Below, one piece after another: positions 45,308-57,499 of a stretch of DNA of 64,000 nt. Both the position numbers and the translations under genes were made by a program. The notes under the pieces are model-generated. The model was not told the origin of the DNA. It saw nothing but the letters and a program-made list of their open reading frames with translations, and made no database searches. Numbering within the stretch: the first letter of the stretch is position 1; every line of letters begins with the position of its first letter. Source of the stretch: Rhabdophis nuchalis (Eukaryota > Chordata > Lepidosauria > Squamata > Natricidae); assembly GCA_039707465.1 (NCBI GenBank), contig CM077648.1, positions 29,391,119 through 29,455,118 of the forward strand, given 5' to 3'.

Positions 45308-45985
45308 CTTAATTTATTTATTTTATTTTGTCAAGCATGAATTAGATAACAGATATAAGTAGAAACATGATCATGAATACAGGAAATGGATACAAATAAG
45401 TAGGGACAGTAAGACAGGGACGGTAGGCACGTTGAGTGCGCTTATACATGTCCCTTAAAGATCTCTTAGGAATGGGGTGACAATCTAATGTTAAAGTTTT
45501 GGGGGTTTGAAGATGAAACCACAGAGTCAGGTAGTGCATTTCAGGCAATGATCACTCTGTTGTTGAAGTTGTATTTTCTGCAATCAACTTTGGGAAAGTT
45601 TACCTTGAGTTTGTATCAGTGGTGGGTTGCAGGCGGTATGCCCCAGTACGGACGTAATGGTGCCTGCCAAGAGCACTGGGTACTGTTCCAGTATGGTGCT
45701 CCAGAGGGCCCACCTGCCCTCCTTACCTGTATTTGAGCTCTTCGGCGCTTCCGCACATGGAGCGCATAGTACCTGCATGACGCAGCGCCGAGCAGCTGGA
45801 GCGTCACAGGAGGTAAGGACACATGCATGTGCTATGAGTGTGTGCACACGCGCTGCCCACGTTCATGTGGTGGAGACTGGACCCCGTTCCACTGGGATCC
45901 GGAATCCACTACGGGTTTGTATCTATTGGTGCTGGTGTGTTGTTGTGGTTGAAGCTGAAGTATTCATTGACAGGTACGACTTATT
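45308..45985 (-). mobile_element. LINE 3' fragment interrupted by a hAT element
   Basis: Plus strand starts with a T/A tail, then ATCTCTTAGGAATGGGGTGA, CAGAGTCAGGTAGTGCATTT and GATCACTCTGTTGTTGAAG: the reverse of a LINE polymerase end (minus-strand frames suggest an AWNALPDSV-like motif). It resumes after the hAT at 45915 with TGGTTGAAGCTGAAG. Clade not assigned. Confidence 0.6.
45617..45914. mobile_element. hAT element, 298 bp
   Basis: Left end CAGTGGTGGGTTGCAGGC, right end GGAATCCACTACGG; perfect 8-bp duplications GTTTGTAT (45609-45616, 45915-45922). GC-rich interior with many CpG. Confidence 0.8.
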
Positions 45986-46389
45986 TGTGTGAATCCAAAA
46001 ATCTCTGCTTGAAGAAACGGAGAATTAACCACAGTAGGTGCTCTCAAGGAGTATAGCCACTGTATATAGCCTACAGAGCAGAACCGGCGGCTTGGTATGA
46101 AGACCTCAACTGAATCGCAAGTTTGTGTTTGGCAAATCCGGTTCTGTGCCAACCCCAGCTATTGCTCCCATCTTCCATGTTGATTAACCACAACTGCTGT
46201 CTTATTAACGAATTATTAACCCTCTTTACCGAATTCCAGCCTCTTTGTTTAATTCGCCAACTGCGATTGCGCACAACCAAATAAAGAGGCAGGCGGGTTT
46301 TTTTTTTTTTTAATGCTTCAATTATCTATCCCCGCGTCCGGGATTACACAACCCCTCCACGAAGACACTCAGCCTTTCAACCTCTTTAC

Positions 46390-47310
46390 GTCATTAATTC
46401 GCGCCCGTGGGAGGCGGGTGGAAGGTTCCTGTTGCCAGGCTACGATCCATGTCATCTCCCCGCGCCGCCGTAGACGGGCCGTCCCTTCTTTGCCTCCTCC
46501 CTCCCACCGCTGGCTGTATATGCGAGGGACGGCAAATAAGCGGCTCTGGACCACCGGGCGGACCGTCTCGCGGCTCCGCGTCCCTCTCTCTTCCCTCCCG
46601 GGACCGAAGCGGGCTCTCCGCGTCCCTCAGGGTCCGTCCCGCGGAGTGACCGGAGCCCGCGCGGAAAATTAGTTACCCACATGCCTGGGCGCGGAGCGGG
46701 AGCGGCGCTGACCCTGGCCGTCCGGCGCCGCTTCCGCGCTCCGTCTGCCTGGTTGGGGCCCTAGCACCCCCGGCGGCGGTAACTCGGGAGTGTATGAAAG
46801 CGAGAGCCGGTCTGGGGCCGCGGCCCGACCCTCTGGCCGCCTCCCCCTCCAAGGCCGGGGGTGGCCGGTCCGGTCCCGGGGGAAGCGGCGGGTAGCGCTG
46901 TGGTGGAGGCGGCAGCGGCTGCTCCGCGGGAAGCGACTTCCGACCCACCGCTGCTGCTGCTGCTGCCGCCGCCGCCTCTACTGAGTTTCCCAGAAGCCTT
47001 GAGGCGACGAGAGCTTCGGTGACCAGTCCTGGAACGTCAAGCGGTGCCCGTCTCAGAAGCCCCCCGAGCGGAGGAGTCTCGCTCCCCTCGAACTTGCTGC
47101 CCAATCCTGTTGGCCGCTTCCTCTTCCTCCTCCCCCTCCTCCCCCTGTGGGGTGAAGAAGGGTGATCCCGGCCAATCTCTCCGCTTGGTCCCAGCTCCGC
47201 TTCGTTATCCCTGGAAAGCCGGTTGGACGCCGCCGCCGCTGCTGCTGCTTTAGCTTCCGAAGTGTGCAAGGCGAGTGGAAGGGAGAATGAAGTTGGGGGG
47301 TGGGGGAGAG
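46390..47310 (+). promoter_or_regulatory. CpG island: promoter and first exon of the downstream gene, probably FBXW7
   Basis: About 0.9 kb very rich in G, C and CpG in an otherwise AT-rich window, with no terminal repeats or duplications that would make it a transposon. Short (CTG)n(CCG)n runs (46948-46977, 47228-47250) are typical of GC-rich 5' UTRs. No long conserved protein is encoded, so the exon is probably non-coding. In mammals the gene immediately downstream of TMEM154, in the same direction, is FBXW7, whose first exons are non-coding and followed by a very long intron; this layout fits. The transcription start, donor site and direction are not shown by the sequence itself, and another gene remains possible. 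The true island has its upstream edge near 46390 and passes into a GA/GGT-rich stretch at about 47300. Confidence 0.6.
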
Positions 47311-47360
47311 AGAGAGAGAGAGAGGGAGGTGGTGGTGGTGGTGGTGGTGGTGGTGGGGCT
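47300..47360. repeat. (GA)n and (GGT)n microsatellites
   Basis: GAGA run at about 47306-47325 followed by about nine GGT units to 47356, at the downstream edge of the CpG island. Confidence 0.9.
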
Positions 47361-49258
47361 CATCTTAGCATCCTGGGGTCTCTAGGCCCGGTAGTTTTGG
47401 GTGATGCACGTGGTGCTTTCCTCCCCCCCCCCACCCCCCCGCTTCCCTCCACCCGGTATCGCATGAGAAGGGATGGGAAAGGATGCCGGGGTGGGGGATG
47501 GCTGGGCTCCGTCCTGAATGGCTCCTGGTGGAATATAAAGGGCAGCCGCTGCCCCTTGTTTCATATGCGCCTCACGTTGCAGGACTGTCTGCATGGTCTG
47601 CTGCGCTCAGTGACCCACCCTGTTAACTACGGTGGGGAGTTCTCCCTCAGGGTCAGCCAAAAAAGAAAAAAAAAAGAATTGGTGCATCTTGAGAGAACTT
47701 TTAAATGCTTTTGTTGAACAACTAATGAGGGAAGAGAAGGGTTTGAGAAGGCCAGTGAAGAAACTCCGACTGTTTTCTTTCTTTCTTCCTTTCCCTAGAA
47801 ACAAAGTAGTTTTAAGTACACTGATCTTTTGCACCATGGAGGCAATGATTTGACTAGAGGCTGGTTAGTGGGTGATGAGAAGTATTCTGGTTTTGCGTTT
47901 TTCCTTTATTTATCCAGAATGGGTTCCACAGTTGCTATAAAACTAAAGTGCATTTAAATATATTCTATCTACACAATGGACAACATCACTTAATATTAAA
48001 ACAGTAGTGTGTTACAAAACAAAGTTATCAGCAGGTATAGTATTCTAATTTTAATGTTGCTTAAAAGTTGGAGATTCCTTGTGTCTGAGGAATCAAACAT
48101 TCTGTCTTGAGTCTTGCATTGCTCTATTGCAAAGTTTTAAATTATATTTTAAAGTATGTTGCTTCAAAATCCCATATATTGTCTCAAACAATGAAAATGT
48201 GTATAATGCCTACTGGTACATTTGTTGCAGAATTAGATCTCTATTTACTGTAGTCTTGTTCACCAGATGCATAGAATATTATTCTGAAAGCAAACCATAT
48301 TTGTGTGTATGATTTATTGTATATAAATTGTATGTATTATATACTACCAATGTTTATTTTGCTAAAATTAAACTCCATGTGTGATGAAATGAGCCTTTGT
48401 TATCAAAAATTATCCCATAATACATTTGCTGGTCTTAAGGATGACAGAGGACTTTGCTTTTGTTTCAACTAACACAGTGATCTTCTCAAAACAGATACCT
48501 TACCTATAAAGTGTTTCGTGTATACTTTTGATTACATGTATAGTATGTGAAGACTCAGGTAACGGAAGGGCAGACAAAAACAACTGTGACTATATATTTA
48601 CTTCTCACTAATTGCTACTAAATTCAGTGGGAAATGTCTCTGAATAGATTATTTTTTCTGCATAGCATTTTACAATTATACTATTTTCTGTGCACTGATT
48701 TTAAATGAACGTAGGCATTTACATCAAAGCAAACATAGTTTCATTCACATAATTAAATAAGGCCTAGTTTGCTTATCCATGATTTATTAAATCATAATTA
48801 TATGAGTTTGCAATGCATATGTAAACATAAGGGGTTTGTACAGTATATTGAGTCAAAATAAAACCACATTGGGTGGAAGTTGAGTCATGGCAACTGTACT
48901 TCTTTTCCTTTTTAATTTGAAATGTTTCACTACTTATCCGGTAGTGTCTTCTTCAGTATTACAATGGTAGTTCAAATATAATTTGTTTATTAAAAATAGT
49001 TTTTAAACTTTATTGAGATAAATTAATTGATAGAAAATGGAAAGGGCTTGAGTAAAAATGATTTTTTAAAATTCTACACAGTCTTCACAAAAGTTATTTT
49101 TTTATATTTTTATAATCTATTTAGAAAGGTTAAGCCTTAAATTATAGGCTTACTACAGAAGAAATATATGTAAGAATGAATTGGTTTACTCTGGAGGGAA
49201 AAACAGGTTACGGCCTCTTCTGTCATCTCTTTATTATACATGCAATCCTAAAAGAGTA
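47361..49258. other. Probable first intron, nothing recognised
   Basis: GC content falls from the island into AT-rich DNA. No coding exon, transposon or RNA gene recognised. Confidence 0.4.
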
Positions 49259-49266
49259 CCTTAGAT

Positions 49267-50095
49267 CAGGGGTCCCCAACCTTTTTTGCACCAGGGACCG
49301 GTTTCATTTTAAAGAAAATTTTGCGGACCGGCTGGCGTAGAGGAGCGGGGGGGAGGGGGAACAGGCGGCGCACGCGCACGCGGGGGGTGGGGAGTCGGCT
49401 CACTCAGCTCTCTAGGGCAGTGGTCGGCAAACTCATTAGTCAAAAGAGCCAAATATCAACAATACAATGATCGAAATTTATTTTGAGAGCCAAAACTTTG
49501 TGGGAGTGGCTCAGCGGTCATGTGACCGGGTGGCCGTGGCCAACTTGGAAAATGTGGTGAAACTGACTTAACAACGGTCTTGCTTAGCAATCAAAATTTT
49601 GGGCTCAATTGTGGTCATAAGTTCTCTTTCTTTCATCTCTCTCCCACTTCGTTTTTTTTTTCTTTCTTCCCTTCTTTTTCTTTCTCTCTTTCTCTTTCTC
49701 TTTCTCTGTCTCTCTCTCTGAGTGTCGGTCTGTCTCTCTCTCTCTCTGTGGCTCTTTATCTCTCTCTCCCTCCCTCTCTGTCTTTTTGTCATTCTCTCTC
49801 TGTGTCTGTCTCTCTGTATCTCTGTGTCTCTCCTCCCTCCCTCTCTATCTCTGTGTCTCTCTCCCCTCCCTTCCTCTCTGTCTCTCTCTGTCATTCTCTC
49901 TGTGTCTGCCTGCCTGTCTCTCTCTGTGGCTCTTTGTCTCCCTCCCTCCCTCCCTCCCTCCCTCCCTCCCTCCCTCCCTGTCTCTTTCTGTCATTCTCTC
50001 TCTGTGTCTGTCTCTCTGTATCTCTCCTCCCTCCCTCTTATCTCTGTGTCTCTCTCCCCTCCCTTCCTCTCTGTCTCTCTCTGTCATTCTCTCTG

Positions 50096-50132
<37 letters not shown>

Positions 50133-51411
50133 CTCCCTTTCTCTGTCTCCCTCCCTCCCTATCTCTGTCTCTCCCCTCCCTTCCTCTCTCTCTCTGTGTC
50201 TGTCAGACTTTGATTCCCTCCCTCCCTCCGTCTCTCTCTCGCTCTGTGCTTCTCTCTGTCTGTTTGTCACTGTCTCTATCCATAAAATACTGTGTGGAGG
50301 AGCATGGACTCTGTGGTGACAGCGAGGCCATCTGGGGGGGGGGTTTCCCCTCACGTTCCTCGTCTTCCCCAATGGCGTCCGGAGTGATCAGCGGCCATAC
50401 AGAAACTCGCTGCTTTTCTTGCCGTGGAAAAGATAGGCGCGTGCACGTCCCGTGGAATTACAACCCAAGTTCCCACCATTACGAAGTCTCCGAGACTGTA
50501 ATTGGGTGGGGCATGCGTGTGCCTATCTTTTCCACGGCGTGGAAAAGTGGCAAGTCTCTGCACGGCTGCTGATGGTTTTGGACGGCATCCGGGGAGACGA
50601 ACGTGAAAGGGACCCCCCGCGCATGGATGGCCTCGCCGTCACCACAGAGCCCGCGCTCCTCCATGCATTATTTTTTGGACAGAGACAGTGACAGACACAC
50701 AGAGAGAGGCACAGAGCGAGAGAGAGACGGAGGGAGGGAATCAGAGTCTGGCAGACACACAGAGAGAGAGAGACAGAGGGGGAAGAAGGGACTATCAGCA
50801 GCCGCACAGAGACTTGCCGCTTTTCCACGCCGTGGAAAAGATAGGCGCACGCATGCCCTGCCCAATTACAGTCTCGGAGACTTCGTAACGGTGGGAACTT
50901 GGGCTGTACTTCCGTGGAACGTGCACGCACCTATCTTTTCCACGGTGTGGAAAAGCAGCGAGTTTCTGCACGTCCGCTGATCACTCCGGACGCCAATGGG
51001 GAAGGCGAGGAACGCGAGGGGGACCTCGCCCCCTGCGGATGGCTTCACTGGCAGCGCAGAGACTCGCCACTGCTTCACGCAGTATTCTGTGGACAGAGAC
51101 AGTGACAGACAGACAGAGAGAGGCACAGAAAGAGAGAAAGACTGAGGGAGCAAGGGAGGGAATCAGTGAGAGACTGAAGAGCCACATTCAAGGGACCAAA
51201 GAGCCGCATGCGGGGGGGGGGAGTCGGCTCACTCGGCTCTCTAGGGCCTCCAAAGGTGCGAACAGCCGCGCCTGCGCTCTCCTGTATCCAGTGCGTGCTC
51301 TGCCCAGGGGGCTGCCCCCTCCGCCCTCCTCCTCCTCTCCGACCCTGCGGCCTGGTTCCTATCAAGCTACGGACCGGCACTGGTCCGTGGCCCGGGGGTT
51401 GGGGACCCCTG
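49267..51411. mobile_element. Large composite hAT element, copy B
   Basis: 2,145 bp, opposite orientation to copy A: CAGGGGTCCCCAACC... GGTTGGGGACCCCTG, flanked by CCTTAGAT (49259-49266) and CCTTAAAT (51412-51419). The block with GGGCTCAATTGTGGTCATAAG (about 49500-49625) matches copies A and C. Then come about 590 bp of CT-rich DNA, a large inverted repeat (50205-51165), and an internal second terminus at 49428 (CAGTGGTCGGCAAACTC) flanked by repeats of GAGTCGGCTCACTC. No transposase. Confidence 0.85.
50205..51165. repeat. Large inverted repeat within copy B
   Basis: Arms of about 360 bp (about 50205-50570 and 50805-51165) are reverse complements with substitutions; GTGGAAAAGATAGGCGC and its complement occur four times. 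The spacer (50571-50804) carries a third partial copy, in the orientation of the right arm, of the CAGAGACAGTGACAGAC end region. Confidence 0.85.
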
Positions 51412-51419
51412 CCTTAAAT

Positions 51420-53639
51420 AATAAATTTACTGGATTTAAGAGAACATGCTTCTGAACAAATTTTTTGAATGTTTGTGTAATTGCCAGTCTTGCATCAGAA
51501 AATAATGGAAATGAGTGTACTACATTTTTTATAAAGTACATAAATTACTTTTATTGCAGTCTTAATGCTAAAGACTGATAGTGAAATACTTGCATATTGC
51601 CTCCTGGAAGCAATATGAAATAAATGCTTTTCCCAGATCCTTCTAATTAGTTCTTATTAGTTTTATTTTTTATTTGATCTGAATTTGTCCTTGTTTTCAG
51701 AGGTTACTTTATCAACAGACCTGCAACTTGCCTTTTTGATTTGACTATTTCTCAGCAATTATGGATATTGCTTGGCATATCCCTGTTTCACCTACGCTGG
51801 TTCAAGATAACAATATTAATTTCTTATATTAAGTTTTATAAGTTTATCTGAAGGGCAAGATTAATTCTTACACTTGTGGCAATTATCCTTTTCACTACTC
51901 TGTTACCTTGTTCTCCCCTAAAATCTGCTCTATATGGTTTTTCAAACTCTGAAAATGACAGATGTTATCTATGATGTTATCTATGTTATCTATGAGTAAC
52001 ATAGAAGGAAGGAGACTGTCCCTTTCCCATTCACTGATTAATTCGAAATAATAAATATAGGTAAAACATATTGATAGTTGCCTAGGTAGTTATTAATTAG
52101 ACAGTTTGAATACTTGTATAAGAATGGGAGAAAATGTGCATTTACATACACAATATAGAAAATAAGTTATTTGAAATGGAAAACTGCTTCTGAAATGCTT
52201 ATGTAATTATGTGGGCTCATCCTCCTTTAAACAAAGCAAATATCTTGTGTATATAAGTGAGAAATTTGGCAAGTGAAATAGTTCCCGCTACTTCTTTTAG
52301 TGATGAGGAACTTAATTTTTTTCCACCACTGAATCTAGTGAGTTCAGAAAAAGAGATGAATAAGTAGAACACTAGTATGTATATTTTCATACTAAGATAC
52401 CTGAAAATTATGTCAATTTCATGCAATAAAATTATTTATAGTATCTTTTACTATTGGACTTGATTTCTCATTAAATGTCTTCAAAGTTATTTTAAGACTG
52501 GTAGATCAGAGCACACAGTAAGGAAGCTTACATTTTAAAAAAACCATTTATTTTATTTCTAAATCATACTTTTTGTGTACTTTTTGAATCCTTAGGGAGT
52601 AATTCTGTTTTAACATGATTGCATTTTCTGTTATTTTTCCTGAATGGATTTCAGCTTCACTTGAAGTGTATGAAAGTCCAAGTAAAGTCCAAGTAAAATT
52701 GCTAGCTTGTTATAAATGTTAATTGATGTTGAGGTTGTATAGCAAAAATTGCATATGTCTATAATTAAAAGCTATATTGTAATAAACATGCACAATAGGA
52801 CAGTTAGTTTTCAGTTAGTATTTCACAAATTTGTCAGGATGTTTTGATTACAACATACAAATTGTTTTGCTTTTTAACATTGTGTTTAAGATATAAAGAA
52901 TGCTGGATAACTAATTTCTGAAAAGTAGTGTCCTTAGATAAAAATACACATATAAGCAAAGCATCATATTTTTTGTAGATAGAAAGGTTGTAGATAGATT
53001 ATCAGTGGGTTCAGGTTCTGAAATTGTTTTCAGGTTAGTGTACTATGGGCAGAATCTTTTTATAATGTTTTCAAATTTGATAAATATCCTCTGTTAGTTA
53101 TAGAGAGACATAAGATCCTAAGCTAGCTTTGGTGATAAGCAATTTGAGAGTCTTTACATTGAAATTTAAAGTAGTGAAGCATATTCCATAATAAAGAATT
53201 AAAAGAATATTTCATGTATCTACATTTTTAATATGAAATCACTGGCTTCCTAAAAGTTGTTCTAAGATGGTCCAGTCGCTAGGTGCTATTTACCTCATGA
53301 ACTTTTGCCTCATCAGTTTCAACTCAGGCAGCTAAAAGTAGGTTGTAAGTTTTTCTTTAATACTCATCAGTTAAGTATTAAATTTATAGATTTTGGATAC
53401 AGTATTACACAGGGAGATATTGGTCAGTGATTGTGTTTGCACAATATGCTAAAATAATGAACATATGTTGTTTTTATGTGCACTATTTGTACCTCAGTAA
53501 CAAAATTTACTGCTTGTTTTGACTTTGTAACCAAAAATTACAACCTGTGACATATTAAGCCACAAAACCTGTTTGAAGGGCAGTGTATGGAGGAGAGTTA
53601 AATTGTAGTATATATGTGTTACAAGCCATGTCTTTTAAT
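51420..53639. other. Probable intron, nothing recognised
   Basis: AT-rich. Only a small GTTATCTATGAT tandem at about 51963-52000. No gene or named element. Confidence 0.4.
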
Positions 53640-53880
53640 TTGTCCATTTGACTGGGCATTGAATATACTTATTATTATTTACCAGGGTTGCATCACACTT
53701 TTATATTGCCATACTAATTAGCAGAGCCAAGTCTTAACACACTTCTGTAAAACCAGAGGAGTAAGTGCTTGCCTTACTTCTGTGTGTAAGATGTTCCAAG
53801 TGGCGAAGGCCACAGGAGAGAAGGCCCTTCTAGATCCCACCGGTCAAGGGCATTGTTTTACTTGCACTTGCCTCAAGATA
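53640..53880 (-). mobile_element. L2-like LINE fragment
   Basis: Contains GATGTTCCAAGTGGCGAAGG and AGAGAAGGCCCTTCTAGA, the reverse of the APALWN-type end of L2 polymerase. Confidence 0.55.
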
Positions 53881-53959
53881 TATCGTAGGTGTATTTTTAC
53901 CAATGTTTTAAAACATACTTGACTTTCCTAATTTAATTTTTTATTTGCTGGAAGGAAAA

Positions 53960-54305
53960 AGATAATACAATAAAATAGCAGAGTTGGAAGGGAACTTGGA
54001 GGTCTTCTAGTCCAACCCCCTGCCTAGGCAGGAAACCCTATACCGTTTCAGACAAATGGCTATCCAACATCTTCTTAAAGACTTCCAGTGTTGGGGCATT
54101 CACAACTTCTGGAGGCAAGCTGTTCCATTGATTAATTGTGCTAACTGCCAGGAAATTTCTCCTCAGTTTTAAGTTGCTTTTCTCCTTGATCAGTTTCCAC
54201 CCATTGCTTCTTGTTCTACTCTCAGGTGCCTTGGAGAATAGTTTTGACTCCCTCTTCTTTGTGGCAACCCCCGAGATATTGGAACACGGCTATCATGATA
54301 GTCAA
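53960..54305 (-). mobile_element. CR1 LINE 3' end
   Basis: Plus strand starts AATACAATAAAATAGCAGAG, then GGAACTTGGAGGTCTTCTAG, CTGCCTAGGCAGGAAACCC and the ORF end in reverse. Confidence 0.85.
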
Positions 54306-55713
54306 GATGGCTTTCAGAAAAAAGCTGGAAGTTTCCAAGAACAGCATACACATTGAGTTTGGATAGAAAAAAAGTTGACTATATGAAAAGGTGCAAAAAA
54401 CAGCAACCAGAAACATCAACTATTCAAAGTGAAATTAATTTGGGGTTTATTTTTGCTTAAATCTGCAGCTTTAAGTATAGTAGATATCTATAGAAGAATT
54501 AGTATGGTAGATTCAAAGGAGATAAATGATGTGGATGGAGAAGAAAAATGGTATGTTGAAATTTAATTTTAGTAATATAGGCTTTAATCAGTTAAATAAG
54601 GTACATATCTTTAAATTTTGTTTTTGTATTTTTGCTTTTTTAAATATGTCTCAAATAGCATTAAAGTAACAAAATTGTGTATTTAGATTGAGATTGTGAC
54701 TTCTTCAAAGCGGCCAATCATTTTAATTAAAGAAATATTTTCTAAAATAACTGTTACATAAAAATTTTAAGCTAAATTTCTTCTGTAATCACTTAACTGC
54801 AAATAAGAATGGTTGGGAAACATTTAAATAATTAATCTAAGTTAGTTAATCTGTTAGTTATACTAATGTAAGCGCATAAATATTGAGGATTCACAAGATC
54901 ACTGCATTGCTGATGGAAATTGCATTAAACTTAAACTGTCTTTATAGTATCATTAATGCCTTTCCTACTGAAATATTGTCTGTAACAATTCAGAATGCCT
55001 TTATTTAAATTTAATAGCTTGCCCATCATTTGTGTGATACCATGTTCATTGTAAGTACAAGTGATTTGTTCTTTCCTTCTTTCCTTTAGACATTTTAGAA
55101 AAGAGTACAGAGACAAAAGACAAGTAAACAAGATAAAATAATAAAGATATAAATAGTAAACATCTATAGTAAAATACCAATAAGTAAAGTAAGGGATCTA
55201 AAATTGGGTACAATCATGTGATGCTTCACTTAATGACTGCATTTCAAAAGAATCTGGTCCCAATTTTATCATGTTGAGGACTATCTGTATACAGACATAT
55301 CTCTCTTTGGTTCCATTAGAAACTTCAAAAAAGAGAAAAGATTGTAGATAGGAGGAGAGGCTTATATTACTGAAAGGAAACAGAAAAAGAGAAAACTGAA
55401 GATGAGGAAAAGGAAGAAATAGTTGCACAAAAGAAGAAATAGTTTAGACTATTCTCAAACTTTGTGACTTCCCAAAATGATAAAATATTTTTCTGAGCAA
55501 TAAGTTGAATTAATGAACATCCTTTTCAGTCTAATTTGTTTTGATTGTGAGAATCAAAACTTTGAGAAAAGAAGCTTAAGAACTGAATGACGAAGAGTTT
55601 AGCCCAATTCGCATTTTGAAATGAGGTAACAGGCTTTTATCTTCAACTGACACTTGGATTTTGATTTCACCCCCTTAGTGGTTTCACTTGTTCTAAAAGC
55701 TTATGGTATAGAT

Positions 55714-56828
55714 CAGGGGTCCCCAACTCCCGGTCCGCGGACCGGTGCCGATCCGCGGCTTCATAGGAACCGGGCCGCAGGGCCGGCGAGGAGGAGGGAG
55801 CAGCCCCCTGGGCAGAGGATGGCCGAGCGCGCCTCCACCAGCTCCTTCCGATGGCCACCGCGGCGCACGGCACTTTCCGGGGCTTCCTGGAGGGGCCGGC
55901 ATGTCGACTGGGGAGGTTATCCCGCAGTGGGTGGGCGAAGGACCCAAGCTGCGTGCCGCCGAAGCCGTCCGGGCGCCGCATGGGGCTGGAAGGGAATGTG
56001 GTTGGGCATTATACACTGCACTACATGCCGGCCCCTCCAGGAAGCCCCGGAAAGTGCAGTGCGCCGCGGTCGCCGTCGGAAGGAGCTGGTGGAGGCGCGC
56101 TCAGCCATCCTCTGCCCAGGGGGCTGCTCCCTCCTCCTCGCCTGGACTAGCCGCAGCTCGGGTCCTCCGTTCGCTCGCTGCGGGATAACCTCCGCAACCG
56201 ACATGCCGACCCCTCTGCTGCTTCCCCGGGTGGAGGGAGGGAGAGAATGGCAGACGCACAGAGAGGCAGACTTAGAGAGACAGAAAGAGAGAGAGAGGGA
56301 AACAGATACACACACACACACACTCACAGAGTGACAGAGATGGGTGGAGGGAGGAGAGAGAGACAGATACAGAGAGAGAGAGAGAGAGACCAAAAAACAA
56401 AGAGAAAGAGAAAAATAGAAAAAGAAAGATGAATGGAGGGTGGGAGGGAGGGAGTGAAGGAAAGAAGGGGGAGGGAGGAGGAAGGGAGGAGTGAAAGAAG
56501 GAAGGAAGGAAAGAAAGAAAAAGAAAGGGATGGAGGGTAGGAAGGAAGGAAAGAAGGGAGGAAGGGGGAGGGAGGCAATGGAAGGAAGGAAAGGAAAGGA
56601 AAGGAAAGGAAGAAATCTATTTTCCTATTTCCTTCCACCTCAAGCTACCTGTTTGGTTAACCAGGTTAAAGATCTATTTTTCTCCCAGTGGTCATTTCAA
56701 AGGAATCACATCCTCTGAGTCATTTCCTGGATTCAAACCAGCATCCCAAAGAGTCATGGGCTGCCTTTATATATAACGAGTGCCCATAAATCCATTTTTA
56801 CCATCTTCAGAAGACCAAAGACCAGCCA

Positions 56829-56865
<37 letters not shown>

Positions 56866-57221
56866 AAGAACTTATGACCACAATTGAGCCCAACATTTTG
56901 GTTGCTAAGCAAGACTGTTAAGTGAGTTTCACCACATTTTCCAAGTTGGCCACGCTCACCGGGTCACATGACAACTGAGCCACTCCCACAAAACAGACCA
57001 CACCTTTTGGCTCTCAAAAGAAATTTCAGTAATGGTACTGTTGATATTTGGCTCTATTGACTAATAAGTTTGCTCACCACTGCCCTAGACGGCCAAGTGA
57101 GCCGACTCCCCCCCCCCCCGCGTGCGCATGCGCTGCCTGTTCCCCCTCCCCCCCCTCCTCTAGACCAGCCGGTCTTTAAAATGAAACCGGTCCCTGGTGC
57201 AAAAAAGGTTGGGGACCCCTG
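55714..57221. mobile_element. Large composite hAT element, copy C
   Basis: 1,508 bp, same orientation as copy A, perfect 8-bp duplications GTATAGAT (55706-55713, 57222-57229). GC-rich left part with an inverted repeat, purine-rich middle (about 56240-56615), the AACTTATGACCACAATTGAG block at about 56870, and GGTTGGGGACCCCTG at the right end. An inner terminus TTTGCTCACCACTGCCCTAG at about 57068 corresponds to the inner element end in copy B. No transposase. Confidence 0.88.
55786..56150. repeat. Inverted repeat within copy C
   Basis: Arms of about 125 bp (about 55786-55910 and 56026-56150); for example GGGGCTTCCTGGAGGGGCCG against CGGCCCCTCCAGGAAGCCCC. Its bases are unrelated to the arms in copy B. 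Confidence 0.85.
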
Positions 57222-57499
57222 GTATAGATTAGACCTCTTTCCCTGAATAATTGCTGCTGATTATTCTAAGCTTTCTAAATCTTAATTTTATAAGTAGTAA
57301 AGTCAAAGCTAATGCCCCCAAAACCAAAAACAAAATTGAAGACTGCTTTCCTTCTTGTAAAGCTCACCCATTAATGTTAACACATCCTCGTGATTGGCTT
57401 CTCAAAAATTTATTTTACTGGGCAATGTTCTTTTCCTCCTCTAATTTTTAATGTTTGTTATTTGGAGTTTAAAGGTTGCCTTCTATACAATTTATAATT

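Noticed and set aside
46673..47269. Minus-strand 198-codon frame in the CpG island
   Set aside because: Ala/Arg/Pro-rich frame expected by chance in GC-rich DNA; no recognisable motif and opposite to the expected gene direction.
49580..50572. Plus-strand open frame of 330 codons
   Set aside because: CT-rich low-complexity DNA of hAT copy B, same artefact.
55654..56334. 226-codon frame in the GC-rich part of hAT copy C
   Set aside because: Crosses the element boundary and both arms of an inverted repeat; compositional only.
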